64,000 nt of DNA from DATKDF01 sp963752045 (GTDB lineage Bacteria; Acidobacteriota; Vicinamibacteria; Vicinamibacterales; SCN-69-37). Location of the stretch: assembly GCA_963752045.1 (NCBI GenBank), contig CAVVWN010000008.1, positions 62,001 to 126,000 of the forward strand. Direction: 5' to 3'. Of the stretch, positions 49,250-57,698 are shown piece after piece. Within the stretch, counting starts at the first letter, position 1. Each line of letters begins with the position of its first letter. A program made the position numbers and the translations under genes. The notes beneath the pieces are model-generated. The model was given only the letters and a program-made list of their open reading frames with translations, did not search any database and was not told where the DNA came from.

Positions 49250-50204
49250 CGTGCGGCCCGTGTTGCTCATCGGCGTGGACACGGAGGCCGACGATCAGTG
49301 GTCGCTCGACGGCCGGAAGCGGCTCAGCGTGCAGAACGCCGATCGGCTGCCGCGGCTGCAGGCGCTCTGCGATCGCTACGGCGTGCGGCCGAGCTATCTG
49401 ATCACGCATGAAATGGCGACCCGGCCGGAGTCAGCGGCCGTCCTTCGTGAACTCGTGGCCGGCGGACGCTGCGAGATCGGCATGCACCTCCATCCGTGGA
49501 GCTCACCGCCGTATCGTGACGAAGACGTCGCGGTGGGCCGGTATCCCAGCCAGATGCCGGACGATCTGCTCGAGCGCCAGATGCGGGAGCTCGCCGAGGC
49601 GATCGAGGCGCACGTTGGCGTGCGGCCGGTGAGCTACCGTGCCGGCCGGCACGGTCTCGACACGCGCGGGCTTCGTCATCTCGAGGCCCTCGGCTTCACG
49701 GTGGACACGAGCGTCGATCCGCTCTTCAACGAGACCCGGCTGGGCGGTCCGAAGTTTTCAGGCGCGCCCGTCGGGCCGTATCACCCCGACCCGGCCGATC
49801 TCAGGCGGGCCGGCCGATCGCCGGTGCTCGAGGTGCCCGTCTCGGCGGCGACGCTTCCGCGCCTGCCGAAACGGCTCGAAAGCGCCTACGCGTCGCTCCA
49901 GCCGAAGAGGTGGCGCGGACCGCTCAAGCGGCTCGGGCTGCGGCCGGTGTGGCTGCGGCCATCGTACTCGCCGGCGCCGGACGCGATTGCGCTCGCCGAG
50001 ATGCTCGTCGCTCGCGGCGTGCCGACGCTGAACATGCTCTTTCACTCGAGCGAGCTGCTGCCGGGCGCGAGCCCGTACCACCGTGATGAGGCGGCCGTCG
50101 ACCGGTTCTTCGACACGTTCGAGCGCGTGGTCGAGCACATCATGGGGCGGATGGGCGCCACGGGCATGACCTACGCGGAGTACGCGGCGCGCCGGGCGGG
50201 CTGA
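49242..50204 (+). CDS. Polysaccharide deacetylase family protein
   Basis: A 320-residue protein from GTG 49242, overlapping the GNAT gene. NodB-type features: VLLIGVDTEADDQWSLDG (catalytic and metal Asp), CEIGMHLHPWSSPPY (metal His pair) and VRPVSYRAGRHGLDTRG, with FHSSELLPGASPYH near the C-terminus. Carbohydrate esterase family 4 enzymes remove N- or O-acetyl groups from chitin, peptidoglycan or exopolysaccharide. There is no signal peptide, so it may act on cytoplasmic, lipid-linked or nascent glycans. Pairing with an acetyltransferase gene supports a glycan-tailoring role. Confidence 0.82.
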   Translation: MPDVRPVLLIGVDTEADDQWSLDGRKRLSVQNADRLPRLQALCDRYGVRPSYLITHEMATRPESAAVLRELVAGGRCEIGMHLHPWSSPPYRDEDVAVGRYPSQMPDDLLERQMRELAEAIEAHVGVRPVSYRAGRHGLDTRGLRHLEALGFTVDTSVDPLFNETRLGGPKFSGAPVGPYHPDPADLRRAGRSPVLEVPVSAATLPRLPKRLESAYASLQPKRWRGPLKRLGLRPVWLRPSYSPAPDAIALAEMLVARGVPTLNMLFHSSELLPGASPYHRDEAAVDRFFDTFERVVEHIMGRMGATGMTYAEYAARRAG

Positions 50205-50210
50205 GCCGTT

Positions 50211-51656
50211 CTACCTGAGGTTCCGGTCGCCGCCGAGGCCGACGGTGCGCGCGTAGTCGGCGCGGAAGCTGTCCATCGCGGCAACGAGATCTTCGCGCAG
50301 CGCGATGAGCGTCCGGCGCGCGACCGGCCGCTGAAGCAGGAGCGCCGCCGAACGCAGGCGTCCGCCGAGCTGCCGCAACGCCCGCAGGTAGTAGAGGGCA
50401 AGGAGCCCGGACGCCGGCAGCAGGCCCGCGTAGACCACCGCCGGCCACAGGCCGAACCATGCCCAGGCGAGCGCGACGTAGACCGAATAGCACAGGGCCA
50501 GGGCGATGGCGCCGGCGAGCATGACGGTGATGGGCGTCTGCGACTTGCGGTTCTCGGCCGGCGTGAAGTGGCGCAGCGACCAGCCGACCAGGGCCGACGG
50601 CACCACGTGATGGATCCAGCCGAACATCGCCACCGGCGAGAGCACGACGAGCAGGGCAGCCGTGAGCACGCGCGGCCACACCCGTAGCGCCCGCGAGAAG
50701 GCGTCGACCGTGCGATCGGACAGGCCCAGCCTGTCCATCCAGTGTTCGTAGCGATCGAGATCGGTGACGAATGCCGCAAGCCGCTCGGGTTCCCGTTCCT
50801 CGAAATGCCGGAGCGCGCTTGCGATGGTCTGCATCAGGAGGAGCGTCTCGGCTTCGTCGGGCATCGGCTCGGTCACGATCAGGTTGGCCGAGCGCAGGCG
50901 CTCCAGGTACAGGCGCTTCACGGCGGTGAGGATCCGGTCGTGCTCGAGGTCGGGTGTGTGGAGGATGAGCGCGCGGATGCGGGCTTCAATCGCGTCGCGA
51001 AGCCTGTGCACCGAGACGCGCGGGTCCCGGTCGTAGCCTTCGAGGAAGTCGGCGGCCGGCATCGGCTCGCCGAAGTTGACGAGCACGCGGCTGCGGAAGC
51101 GCTCCTTGGCCGAGTAGGTGAGGCCAACCGGAACGATCCGGAGCCCGAGCGTGCCGCCGTGCTCCGACTCGAGGCCGAGCGCGAGCCGGGCGGCGCCCGT
51201 CTTGACTTCCTTCAGCCTCGAGTCGTCGTAGCTGATGCCTTCCGGGAACAGCCCGACCGCGCCGCCGGCCTCGAGCACCGCAAAGCACGAGGCGAACGTC
51301 TGTGCCACCGTCGCCATCTTCGTCGGGTCGTCCTGCTTGCGGTTGATGGGAATGACGCCGCATCGCGAGAGCAGCCACGCGACGGGCTTCGACCGGAACA
51401 GCCGGACCGTGGCCACGAAGTTCACGGGCCGGTCGACCGACACGCCGATGAGCAGCGCGTCGGTGAGCGACCCTGGATGGTTGGCGACGAAGAGCACCGC
51501 GCCTGTGTCAGGCGCGCGCTCCGGATGAAACAGGTCGATGCGGCGGAAGTAAGCGCGGAGCAAGCCGCGCGCGAGCCACCGGACGAAGGCCGGCTGACCC
51601 AGCCGGCACGGCGGGCGGACTGGTGACCGAGTCCCTGGATGGTCCGCTGTCACCAC
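50211..51656 (-). CDS. Lysophospholipid (PlsC-type) acyltransferase, long form
   Basis: About 481 residues from GTG 51656 (another GTG at 51653). The acyltransferase domain is N-terminal: VLFVANHPGSLTDALL (catalytic His/Asp block), RCGVIPINRK, GLFPEGISYDDSRLK and IVPVGLTYSAKERFRSRV. It would acylate a lysophospholipid or glycerol-phosphate derivative at the membrane. After residue about 270 the chain runs into a helical region and hydrophobic segments (VLTAALLVVLSPVAMFGWI, AVVYAGLLPASGLLALYYL), so it is roughly twice the usual PlsC length. This long form is recurrent in bacteria. The start region overlaps the 3' end of the VapC remnant. Confidence 0.82.
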   Translation of the reverse strand: MVTADHPGTRSPVRPPCRLGQPAFVRWLARGLLRAYFRRIDLFHPERAPDTGAVLFVANHPGSLTDALLIGVSVDRPVNFVATVRLFRSKPVAWLLSRCGVIPINRKQDDPTKMATVAQTFASCFAVLEAGGAVGLFPEGISYDDSRLKEVKTGAARLALGLESEHGGTLGLRIVPVGLTYSAKERFRSRVLVNFGEPMPAADFLEGYDRDPRVSVHRLRDAIEARIRALILHTPDLEHDRILTAVKRLYLERLRSANLIVTEPMPDEAETLLLMQTIASALRHFEEREPERLAAFVTDLDRYEHWMDRLGLSDRTVDAFSRALRVWPRVLTAALLVVLSPVAMFGWIHHVVPSALVGWSLRHFTPAENRKSQTPITVMLAGAIALALCYSVYVALAWAWFGLWPAVVYAGLLPASGLLALYYLRALRQLGGRLRSAALLLQRPVARRTLIALREDLVAAMDSFRADYARTVGLGGDRNLR

Positions 51657-52030
51657 AGCGTGCGCACCGGATACTGCCGAATGGCGTCGTCCGGCGTCAC
51701 GACTACCAGGCCTCCGACGAGCGCCTGCGCAACGAGGAGCCGGTCGAACGGGTCGCGATGAAGAGCGGGCAGCTTCACGATGTGCAGGCTGGCTTCCTCG
51801 TCGATTGGCAGCGGCTCGATACCGTGCGCGGCGCGCTGGGACGGCACGAACGAGGCGGCTGGCTCGGGAAGCGGGAGGCGGCCGAGCTGGTTCTTGATGG
51901 CAATCTCCCACGCAGACGCCGCGCTCAGGTATACCTCGTTGCCGGACGGGAGGCGTCGCGGGCGCGTCGGGAGTCACCCCGCGGCAGTCTACATGCCGAG
52001 GAACGTGCAGGTGTCGAGCAGCAGCCGCAC
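51650..52030 (-). pseudogene. VapC-type PIN toxin with two in-frame stops
   Basis: In one reading frame from GTG 52030 to 51650 the whole PIN domain can be followed: RLLLDTCTFLGM, stop, TAAG, stop, then GNEVYLSAASAWEIAIKNQL, GRLPLPEP, KLPALHRDPFDRLLVAQAL and VVTPDDAIRQYPV. The first Asp, the Glu in AWEIAIK, the DPFDRLL pair and the terminal TPD are the PIN nuclease residues. TAG and TGA interrupt it after about 13 and 18 codons, in a region that has also lost several residues. No intact VapB-like antitoxin is clear upstream. An active copy would be an RNase toxin; this one is dead unless the stops are errors. Confidence 0.72.
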
Positions 52031-52114
52031 CTCAGCTCACCTCGAACGGTCGGACGGCAGGGCCGTTTTCACGGCCGTGACGAGCCCGCGCTACTATTCA
52101 CCCGGAGGCTCCCG

Positions 52115-52482
52115 ATGACCAGTCGCGAATTCTGCATTGCCCGTCGAAAGGCCGAGTTGCCGGCGTTCCTGCCAGCTGGACGGAACTGAAGCCCAGGACG
52201 ACGGTCGCCGACATCGTCGCGGCCTACGAAACGAACAACCGCGCCGTGACCGCGCGGCTCGAGAAGATCGGCGACGCCGACTGGGACAGGAAAGTGGCGT
52301 TCATCATTCCGAACATGCCGCCCTGGGAAGCGCCGCTCTCGGAGTTCCTGTGGCTGTTCCTCTTCGACGCCGTGCACCACCGCGGGCAGCTCAGCACGTA
52401 CCTCCGTCCGATGGGCGGCAAGGTCCCGTCGATCTACGGACCTTCGGCCGACGACCCGACGATGGCGACGGCGAAAGAGTAG
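52115..52482 (+). pseudogene. DinB-family protein with internal deletion and frameshift
   Basis: The gene has a normal start: TACTAT, GGAGG and ATG 52115, reading MTSREFCIARRKAELPAFL. In the full family about 40-50 residues with the first metal-binding His follow. Here the sequence jumps directly, one base out of frame, to TELKPRTTVADIVAAYETNN and on through WEAPLSEFLWLFLFDAVHHR to PSIYGPSADDP. The first frame stops at 52189; the second is open to 52482. The deletion removes part of the four-helix bundle. Intact members are metal-binding thiol-transferase-like or DNA-damage-inducible proteins of unknown function. Confidence 0.65.
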
Positions 52483-52483
52483 G

Positions 52484-55393
52484 TCAGCGCCGCCGAAGCG
52501 GCGGCAGGTTCTCGAGCGCCCAGATTTCGTTGTTGTCCTCGCCGGCCGTGAACGCGATGCGGCTGCCGTCCGGATGGATCCGCACCTGCAGCAGTTGCGG
52601 CAGTTCCAGCCCAAGCTCTCGCAGCAGGCCGCCGGTAGCCGGAATCGTGAAAAACGCAGCCCGCCAGTCGAACCGTTCGTGCTGGGGCGTGAGGTAGCAC
52701 GGGAGGAGCAGCGTGTCGCCAATCCACGCTTCGATTCGGCAGTAGGTCGGAGTCGTGGTGACGAACTGCCGCGGGCGTCCATCGATGGGCACGATCGAAT
52801 GATCGAACGGGCCTGCCGTCTGCGAGCCGATCGCATGCGACCAGCCGATGTATTTGCCATCCGGCGAGACCACCAGCGAGCGGAAAACGGCATTGCCAGG
52901 CATGTCCAATCGGCCGAGCGTCGTCACTGTTCCTGTCGCTGGATCGAACTCGACGGCGACGCGCGTTGGTGGTCTTGTCGTGCGGTCCAGCACCACACCC
53001 AGGATCGTTCTTCCGTCGGGGGACAGCGTGTACAGGTCCCCGACGAACGGGTTCGGCATCGTCGCCGAGGTCCGACCGGACGTCGCATCAATGAGGTGAA
53101 GTCCTTTGGCCGCTCGAACCAGCAACGATGAGCCGTCCGGCGTCCATTGCAGGAACTGCTGGTACGCGGCGCCCTGGCCCGGCGACGTGACCTCCATGAG
53201 GAGATTGCCAGTCACCGCGTCCTGTACGACGATGTGCCGGGCGCGCGAATCGCCGGTGGTCTGCGAACGGCTGGCGATGTAGGCCAGGCGCTGCCCATCA
53301 GGCGACCAGGCTGGCGCGGCCGACCCGACGAGCGGGCTCCGGGCCGCACGCACGGCAGGTCCCACTGTTCGGGCTTGGAGATCCAGCGAGGCCGTGAACA
53401 CGTCCACGCCGCCGGTTCCAGCCCAGTACACGAGCGTGTCGTCGCCTCGGAAGCTCAGGGGCCGGACCGTGTCGCGGCCAGTCTGGTGCAGGCGCTCGGG
53501 CTCGCTGGCGACTGCACCATCGTGGACGGCAATTCTCCAGATCCCCCACTGGCCATCCCGGTCGCTGGCAAAGACGATGGCGTCGCCCGCGGGTCGCCAT
53601 ACGGGGAACGTGTCTTCGTAAGGGTGCACGATGAGCGGGCGCGACACGCTCGTGGCGACATCGAGGATGAAGATGTCCGTCCTGCCAGAGGGGCCCGCCG
53701 GGGCCGCGTACGTGACGTAGCGGTCGTCAGGAGAGAACCTCGCCGTGTGCCCGGGAGACTGGCCGAGCGACTGGAGCACGCGGTGGTCTCCCGTACCGAC
53801 GTCGAGAAGCTCGAGCGTATAAGCCACGCTATTGCTGACGGTCACGAGGAGCTGCGATTCGTCGGTCGTCCAGTCCGTGGCCCAGGCCAACGGACCGGAG
53901 TTTTCCCCTCCACGGAACACGGTCTCGGAGCTGCCCGTCGCCGTGTCGGCGACCCGCAGATCGGTGCGCGTCGAGCGGTCTCTCCCTTCGGCTGGGACCG
54001 CGGGCTGTTCGACGGTCCAGCCGTAGGCAATCCGGCGTCCGCTCGGAGAGATCACATACTGCAGGGCCGGCGACTCGCGAGGAACTTCCGTCCGACGGTC
54101 GTGATTGACGGGCGTCACGCTGCCGGTTGACAAGTCGCAGACGGCCACGTTCATCGTCGAGTAGTCGAGGCAGCCCTGCCGTTGTCCATCGTCGGTCAGG
54201 CGGCCCCAGGATGCGGCATCGCTCATGAGCTGCACGGCGGTCATGGTCCGGCGCACCGACGCGAACGGTGACACGCCGCCGAGCCAGGCGGCCACGAATG
54301 CTGCGGCCGTGACGAAGAGCGCACCTCCAAGCGCGAACGGCCAGCGCGCCGCCGACGTTCGTGGCAGCAGGGTCGTGAGCGCCGCCTCCAGGTCCGCGGC
54401 CGACTCGTACCTCTGAGCCGGATCGTGCGCCATCGCGCGTTCGATGACCTTGACGAGCCCGGCCGGCAGGCCCGACCGCACCTCGGAAATCGGCACGAAC
54501 GCACCCGAGAGCGTGGCCTCGCGCACCTCGTCGAACGTCTTGCCGCGCACGGGGAACTCGCCCGTGACCAGGTGATAGAGCAGCACGCCCACCGCGTAGA
54601 TGTCGCTCCGCACGGTGGGCTGCCCGCCGCCGAGCACCTCCGGAGCGAGGTAGAGGGGCGTCCCCGCGAGCGAGCCATCAGACCCTCGGCCGTCGTCGTC
54701 CTCGACGACCGACCCGAAGTCCATGAGCACCAGCCGGCCGTTGTCCTCGCGCACGACGTTGGGCGCCTTGATGTCGCGGTGGAGCAGGCCGACGGCGTGC
54801 ACGGCCCCCAGCGCGCGCGTGAGGTCGAGGCCGGTCGTCACGACATCGCGCGGGTCGAGCGGACCGGACTCGCGGAGGATCTGCTCGAGCGTGCGCCCGC
54901 GCAGGAACTCCATCCAGATGCCCGTGCTGTCACCGACCCGATCCGCACCGTACACGGTGACGACGTTGGCATGGCGCACGCGGGCGAGCAGGCGCCCCTC
55001 TTCGATCGTGGGCGTATGGCGGTCGGCGTCCGCGTCCGGCCTGGCGTGAAGCAGCTTCAGCGCCACCTCGCGGTCGAGCTTCGTGTCCCAGGCGCGGTAG
55101 ACCTCGCCGAACGCGCCGCGTCCGATCTGCTCCAGGATGTTCAGGTGACCCCAGGTCACGCCCTCGCCGACCGGCTGCTCAGGAGGGGCCGGCTTCAGCC
55201 GGCCCGCGCGATCGCCATCTCCGGACGGCGTCTTGCGCGCGAGGTCGGCGACGCCCGCGATGACCTTCAGCTCGTCGAGCCGCTGGCGGAACGACTCGGT
55301 GACCGCGAGCCGGTCGAGCGCGTCCCAGTCGACGGGCTGGCCCTCGGAGATCCGCGCGATGGCGTCGAGCAGGGGATCAGGCGTGTCCGACAC
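52484..55393 (-). CDS. Ser/Thr protein kinase with TolB-like propeller
   Basis: A 969-residue membrane kinase. Residues about 80-345 form a Hanks-type kinase: GRGAFGEVYRAWDTKLDREV, VALKLL (Lys), LLHRDIKAPNVV (HRD) and LMDFGSV (DFG), with GTPLYLAPEVL. One membrane segment follows (WPFALGGALFVTAAAFVAAW). The extracytoplasmic part (about 390-969) is a WD40/TolB-type propeller with blades such as FSPDDRYVTYAAP, WSPDGQRLAYIAS and LSPDGRTILGVVL. Its start overlaps the sigma factor stop by 17 bp, the usual ECF-sigma/Pkn pair of this phylum. A palindromic repeat lies inside the coding region near residues 63-69 (RAGRLKPAPP), in frame. Confidence 0.92.
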   Translation of the reverse strand: MSDTPDPLLDAIARISEGQPVDWDALDRLAVTESFRQRLDELKVIAGVADLARKTPSGDGDRAGRLKPAPPEQPVGEGVTWGHLNILEQIGRGAFGEVYRAWDTKLDREVALKLLHARPDADADRHTPTIEEGRLLARVRHANVVTVYGADRVGDSTGIWMEFLRGRTLEQILRESGPLDPRDVVTTGLDLTRALGAVHAVGLLHRDIKAPNVVREDNGRLVLMDFGSVVEDDDGRGSDGSLAGTPLYLAPEVLGGGQPTVRSDIYAVGVLLYHLVTGEFPVRGKTFDEVREATLSGAFVPISEVRSGLPAGLVKVIERAMAHDPAQRYESAADLEAALTTLLPRTSAARWPFALGGALFVTAAAFVAAWLGGVSPFASVRRTMTAVQLMSDAASWGRLTDDGQRQGCLDYSTMNVAVCDLSTGSVTPVNHDRRTEVPRESPALQYVISPSGRRIAYGWTVEQPAVPAEGRDRSTRTDLRVADTATGSSETVFRGGENSGPLAWATDWTTDESQLLVTVSNSVAYTLELLDVGTGDHRVLQSLGQSPGHTARFSPDDRYVTYAAPAGPSGRTDIFILDVATSVSRPLIVHPYEDTFPVWRPAGDAIVFASDRDGQWGIWRIAVHDGAVASEPERLHQTGRDTVRPLSFRGDDTLVYWAGTGGVDVFTASLDLQARTVGPAVRAARSPLVGSAAPAWSPDGQRLAYIASRSQTTGDSRARHIVVQDAVTGNLLMEVTSPGQGAAYQQFLQWTPDGSSLLVRAAKGLHLIDATSGRTSATMPNPFVGDLYTLSPDGRTILGVVLDRTTRPPTRVAVEFDPATGTVTTLGRLDMPGNAVFRSLVVSPDGKYIGWSHAIGSQTAGPFDHSIVPIDGRPRQFVTTTPTYCRIEAWIGDTLLLPCYLTPQHERFDWRAAFFTIPATGGLLRELGLELPQLLQVRIHPDGSRIAFTAGEDNNEIWALENLPPLRRR
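55186..55205. repeat. GGGCCGGCTTCAGCCGGCCC palindrome inside the kinase gene
   Basis: Perfect palindrome identical to the inner arm of the MITE-like elements. It is read as part of RAGRLKPAP in the linker before the kinase domain. Confidence 0.8.
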
Positions 55394-56000
55394 GGCGCAT
55401 CTCGTCGATGAGCTTGGCCAGCGCGCGATTGACGGCCGCGCGCGCGGCGTTTGCGTTGGGCTTGCCGAGCGCCGTGGCCACTTCGTCGAAGCTGCAGCCC
55501 AGCTCGATGCGCGAGACGATGGCCTCGCGGTCTTCTGGGCGCAGTGTGGCGAGCGCCTGCTCGTAGCGCTCGACGCCCTGGCGGCCGATGGCCTGTTCGA
55601 GCGGTGACGCGCCCCGGTCCGGGTGCTCTTCGTCGAGCACGGCAGCTCCGGGCCGCCGGCTCACGCGGCGCAGCTCTTCACGGATGCGGTTCACCAGCAC
55701 CTGCCTCAGGTAGGCCTGGAGCGCACCCTCACCGCGCGCCTCGAAGCCCTCGATCTTCCTAAATGCCCGAACGACGGTTTCCTGTACGAGGTCGTGGGTG
55801 TCCGACAGGTCGCGCGCCCACTGCGGCAGCCGGCCCGTGGCCCAGCGTTCGAGGCGTGGCAGGTAGCGCGCGATGAGCGCGTCGAGCGCCGCGCGGTCGC
55901 CGCCCTGCGCCTGCCGGAGCAGGTACATCGACGACTCGGGATCGGTTCCCGGGTCCGCGTGCGCACCCGCCGGAGTCGAGTGCAGATGGGGCTCAGACAT
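55377..56000 (-). CDS. ECF-type RNA polymerase sigma factor
   Basis: About 207 residues from ATG 56000 (MSEPHLHSTPAG). Region 2 is DRAALDALIARYLPRLERWA followed by DLSDTHDLVQETVVRAFRKI; region 4 is LATLRPEDREAIVSRIELGC and SFDEVATALGKPNANAARAA, a helix-turn-helix that reads the -35 element. No anti-sigma gene is next to it. It is coupled to the downstream Ser/Thr kinase gene (17-bp overlap), which may control it by phosphorylation, a common arrangement in Acidobacteria. The target promoters are unknown. It is divergent from the exported protein at 56224, which may be a target. Confidence 0.9.
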   Translation of the reverse strand: MSEPHLHSTPAGAHADPGTDPESSMYLLRQAQGGDRAALDALIARYLPRLERWATGRLPQWARDLSDTHDLVQETVVRAFRKIEGFEARGEGALQAYLRQVLVNRIREELRRVSRRPGAAVLDEEHPDRGASPLEQAIGRQGVERYEQALATLRPEDREAIVSRIELGCSFDEVATALGKPNANAARAAVNRALAKLIDEMRRVGHA

Positions 56001-56223
56001 TTCTGTAGAGGCCAGCAGTGTAAACCCGGAACGACCTCGGCGCGGCAACCGATCAGCAGCCTGGCCGGGTGCGTACGCTTTTCGTTCCGCCGGCATTTCT
56101 AAATAACCCCGCACCACGATCCGCTCTGCGCTCCGTACGGTTCCGGCCCTGACCGGCATTTAGGCAGACATCGGGGACAGGAGGCCGGTCACTCACATGA
56201 GGGACCGGAAAGGAGCAAAGGGC

Positions 56224-56934
56224 ATGCGCAGGGTGCTGACTATCGTCGTCGGACTTTCACTCGTCGTTCTGGGGCAGGGGCTGACCGCGCAGCAGGGACG
56301 CGGAGGCGGTGGTGGAGGAGGCGGTAATCCGTCCGCGCCGGAATCGATTCCGGCAACAGCAACGTATTCGGACAGTGCCCCAGAGCATGTGGGCGGCTTC
56401 GCGTCAGCGGTCCGCATCGCCGACTATCTCGGAGAGATCGGCGAGTTGCAGTTCACTCTCGTGGGCGAGGGGGGCGTCCAGTTCTTCTGCCCGGCGATCA
56501 CTAAGGAAGACGTTTCCCTTCCGGAATTTCCCGGCTGTGAAGATCCGGACACCCAGCTCACTGACTGGTACACGTTGACGGTCGCCGGCCTTCGCCACAT
56601 GCCGTTGCTGACGGTCGGTCCAAACGCGGACTGTCCGGATTCAGAATTCAACTGCGGTCAAGACGGCTTCGGGAAGCAGCACAATCTCGAATGGAAGATT
56701 GGCAAGCAGAAGTACTGGCTGCAGTGGGTAAGGGACGCCGGGACCAGTCCACCCAACTACGTACGCGTGGAGTGCCGCACGGCCCGGACCGGCACTGACA
56801 CGCGGTGCATCGAGGCCGACATGGACACGAAGGTCGGAGTGTACGACTCGACAATCGACACTGGCACCATGTCAGGACGCGAAACAGGTGCATGGGCGCG
56901 CCTTTGGCGCGGACAGAAGTTCGTGGGGCTGTGA
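56224..56934 (+). CDS. Exported Gly-rich, Cys-containing protein of unknown function
   Basis: A 236-residue protein from ATG 56224 (AAGGAG about 8 bp upstream). The signal peptide is LTIVVGLSLVVLGQGLTAQ. A Gly run (GRGGGGGGGG) follows, then a domain with six Cys (FFCPA, FPGCED, ADCPDS, FNCGQ, VECRT, RCIEA) that could form three disulfides. Segments GFASAVRIADYLGEIGELQF and LEWKIGKQKYWLQWVRDAG suggest a beta-rich binding domain. I do not recognise the family. It is divergent from the ECF sigma/kinase operon with about 220 bp between starts. Confidence 0.55.
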   Translation: MRRVLTIVVGLSLVVLGQGLTAQQGRGGGGGGGGNPSAPESIPATATYSDSAPEHVGGFASAVRIADYLGEIGELQFTLVGEGGVQFFCPAITKEDVSLPEFPGCEDPDTQLTDWYTLTVAGLRHMPLLTVGPNADCPDSEFNCGQDGFGKQHNLEWKIGKQKYWLQWVRDAGTSPPNYVRVECRTARTGTDTRCIEADMDTKVGVYDSTIDTGTMSGRETGAWARLWRGQKFVGL

Positions 56935-57200
56935 CTCGGTGCCGTTCTCGATGTCGGTGGTGGCCTGTGAACTCCAGACTGACGATCTCTGCTTGTCCGG
57001 CGGGAGCGAGTAATCCGTCCCGCCCGATGGGCTTGGCGTCGAACTGGTCACCCGTTCGGTTTTCGTCTCGGCGGCGTTTATAGAAGGCAGGGGCACGGTC
57101 ACAACGGAATTCCGCGTTTGAGGTAACCGGGGGGAGCCAGTGACCTCGCGCGGGCGCGCCGGCTGTGGCCGTGCCCTTCGTCTTCGCCCCTGACACCGTT

Positions 57201-57246
57201 GGGCGGACTGCAGCTGCAGGGCGGACTGAAGTTCAGTCCGCCCTAC
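57201..57246. repeat. GGGCGGACTG hairpin repeat, double left arm
   Basis: Left arms at 57201-57210 and 57219-57228, right arm at 57234-57243, loop AAGTT. Same family as 14698, 36948 and 58098. Confidence 0.75.
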
Positions 57247-57260
57247 GTACTCGCAAGCGA

Positions 57261-57266
57261 TAGAAT
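57261..57266 (+). promoter_or_regulatory. -10-like TAGAAT, leaderless arrangement
   Basis: TAGAAT ends 6 nt before ATG 57273 of mntA; no Shine-Dalgarno. Confidence 0.55.
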
Positions 57267-57272
57267 GCCGGC

Positions 57273-57698
57273 ATGAGTGCCCGTCAGCCGGACGGCCGGA
57301 ACCGTGACGCGACGATTGCCGCGATCGTTCGCGCGGGCGTGCCCGCCGTGTCGGCCATCTACCGGTTCGGGTCATCGGTGACCGATGCCGCCCGCGCCGA
57401 CAGTGACGTCGACGTCGCCGTGCTGGCACTCGAACCGCTCGACCCTCTGGTTCGATTCGACCTTCAGGAGAGGGTGGCGGCGGCGATTCACCGCTCGGTG
57501 GACCTCGTCGACCTGCGCCGGGCGTCCACCGTGATGGCCAGCCAGGTCGTGACGCGAGGCATCGTGCTCGATGAGCCCGACCCGGCCGCCCGAGCCCGCT
57601 TCGAGAACTTCGTCTACAGCTCCTACGCCCGCCTCAACGAAGAACGGCGGGCGATCCTCGAGCGCGTCAGGGCGGAAGGCACCGTCTATGGCCGATGA
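57273..57698 (+). CDS. mntA: MntA-type nucleotidyltransferase antitoxin
   Basis: A 141-residue minimal nucleotidyltransferase. The core motif YRFGSSVTDAARADSDVDVA gives the G-S-x(10)-S-D-x-D metal site, and RSVDLVDLRRAS supplies the third acidic residue. In type VII MntA/HepT modules this protein AMPylates HepT and neutralises it. The start is ATG 57273 behind TAGAAT. The stop overlaps the HepT start by 11 bp, as usual for the pair. The C-terminal helix ENFVYSSYARLNEERRAI fits partner contact. Confidence 0.82.
   Translation: MSARQPDGRNRDATIAAIVRAGVPAVSAIYRFGSSVTDAARADSDVDVAVLALEPLDPLVRFDLQERVAAAIHRSVDLVDLRRASTVMASQVVTRGIVLDEPDPAARARFENFVYSSYARLNEERRAILERVRAEGTVYGR

Larger units (their letters stand above)
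56935..57272. other. 338-bp gene-free region with a hairpin repeat
   Basis: No supported coding frame. At 57201-57246 it holds GGGCGGACTG, CAGCTG, then GGGCGGACTG (57219-57228), AAGTT and CAGTCCGCCC (57234-57243), i.e. a complete hairpin plus an extra left arm of the family seen at 14698. TAGAAT (57261-57266) is the promoter of the next gene. Confidence 0.6.
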
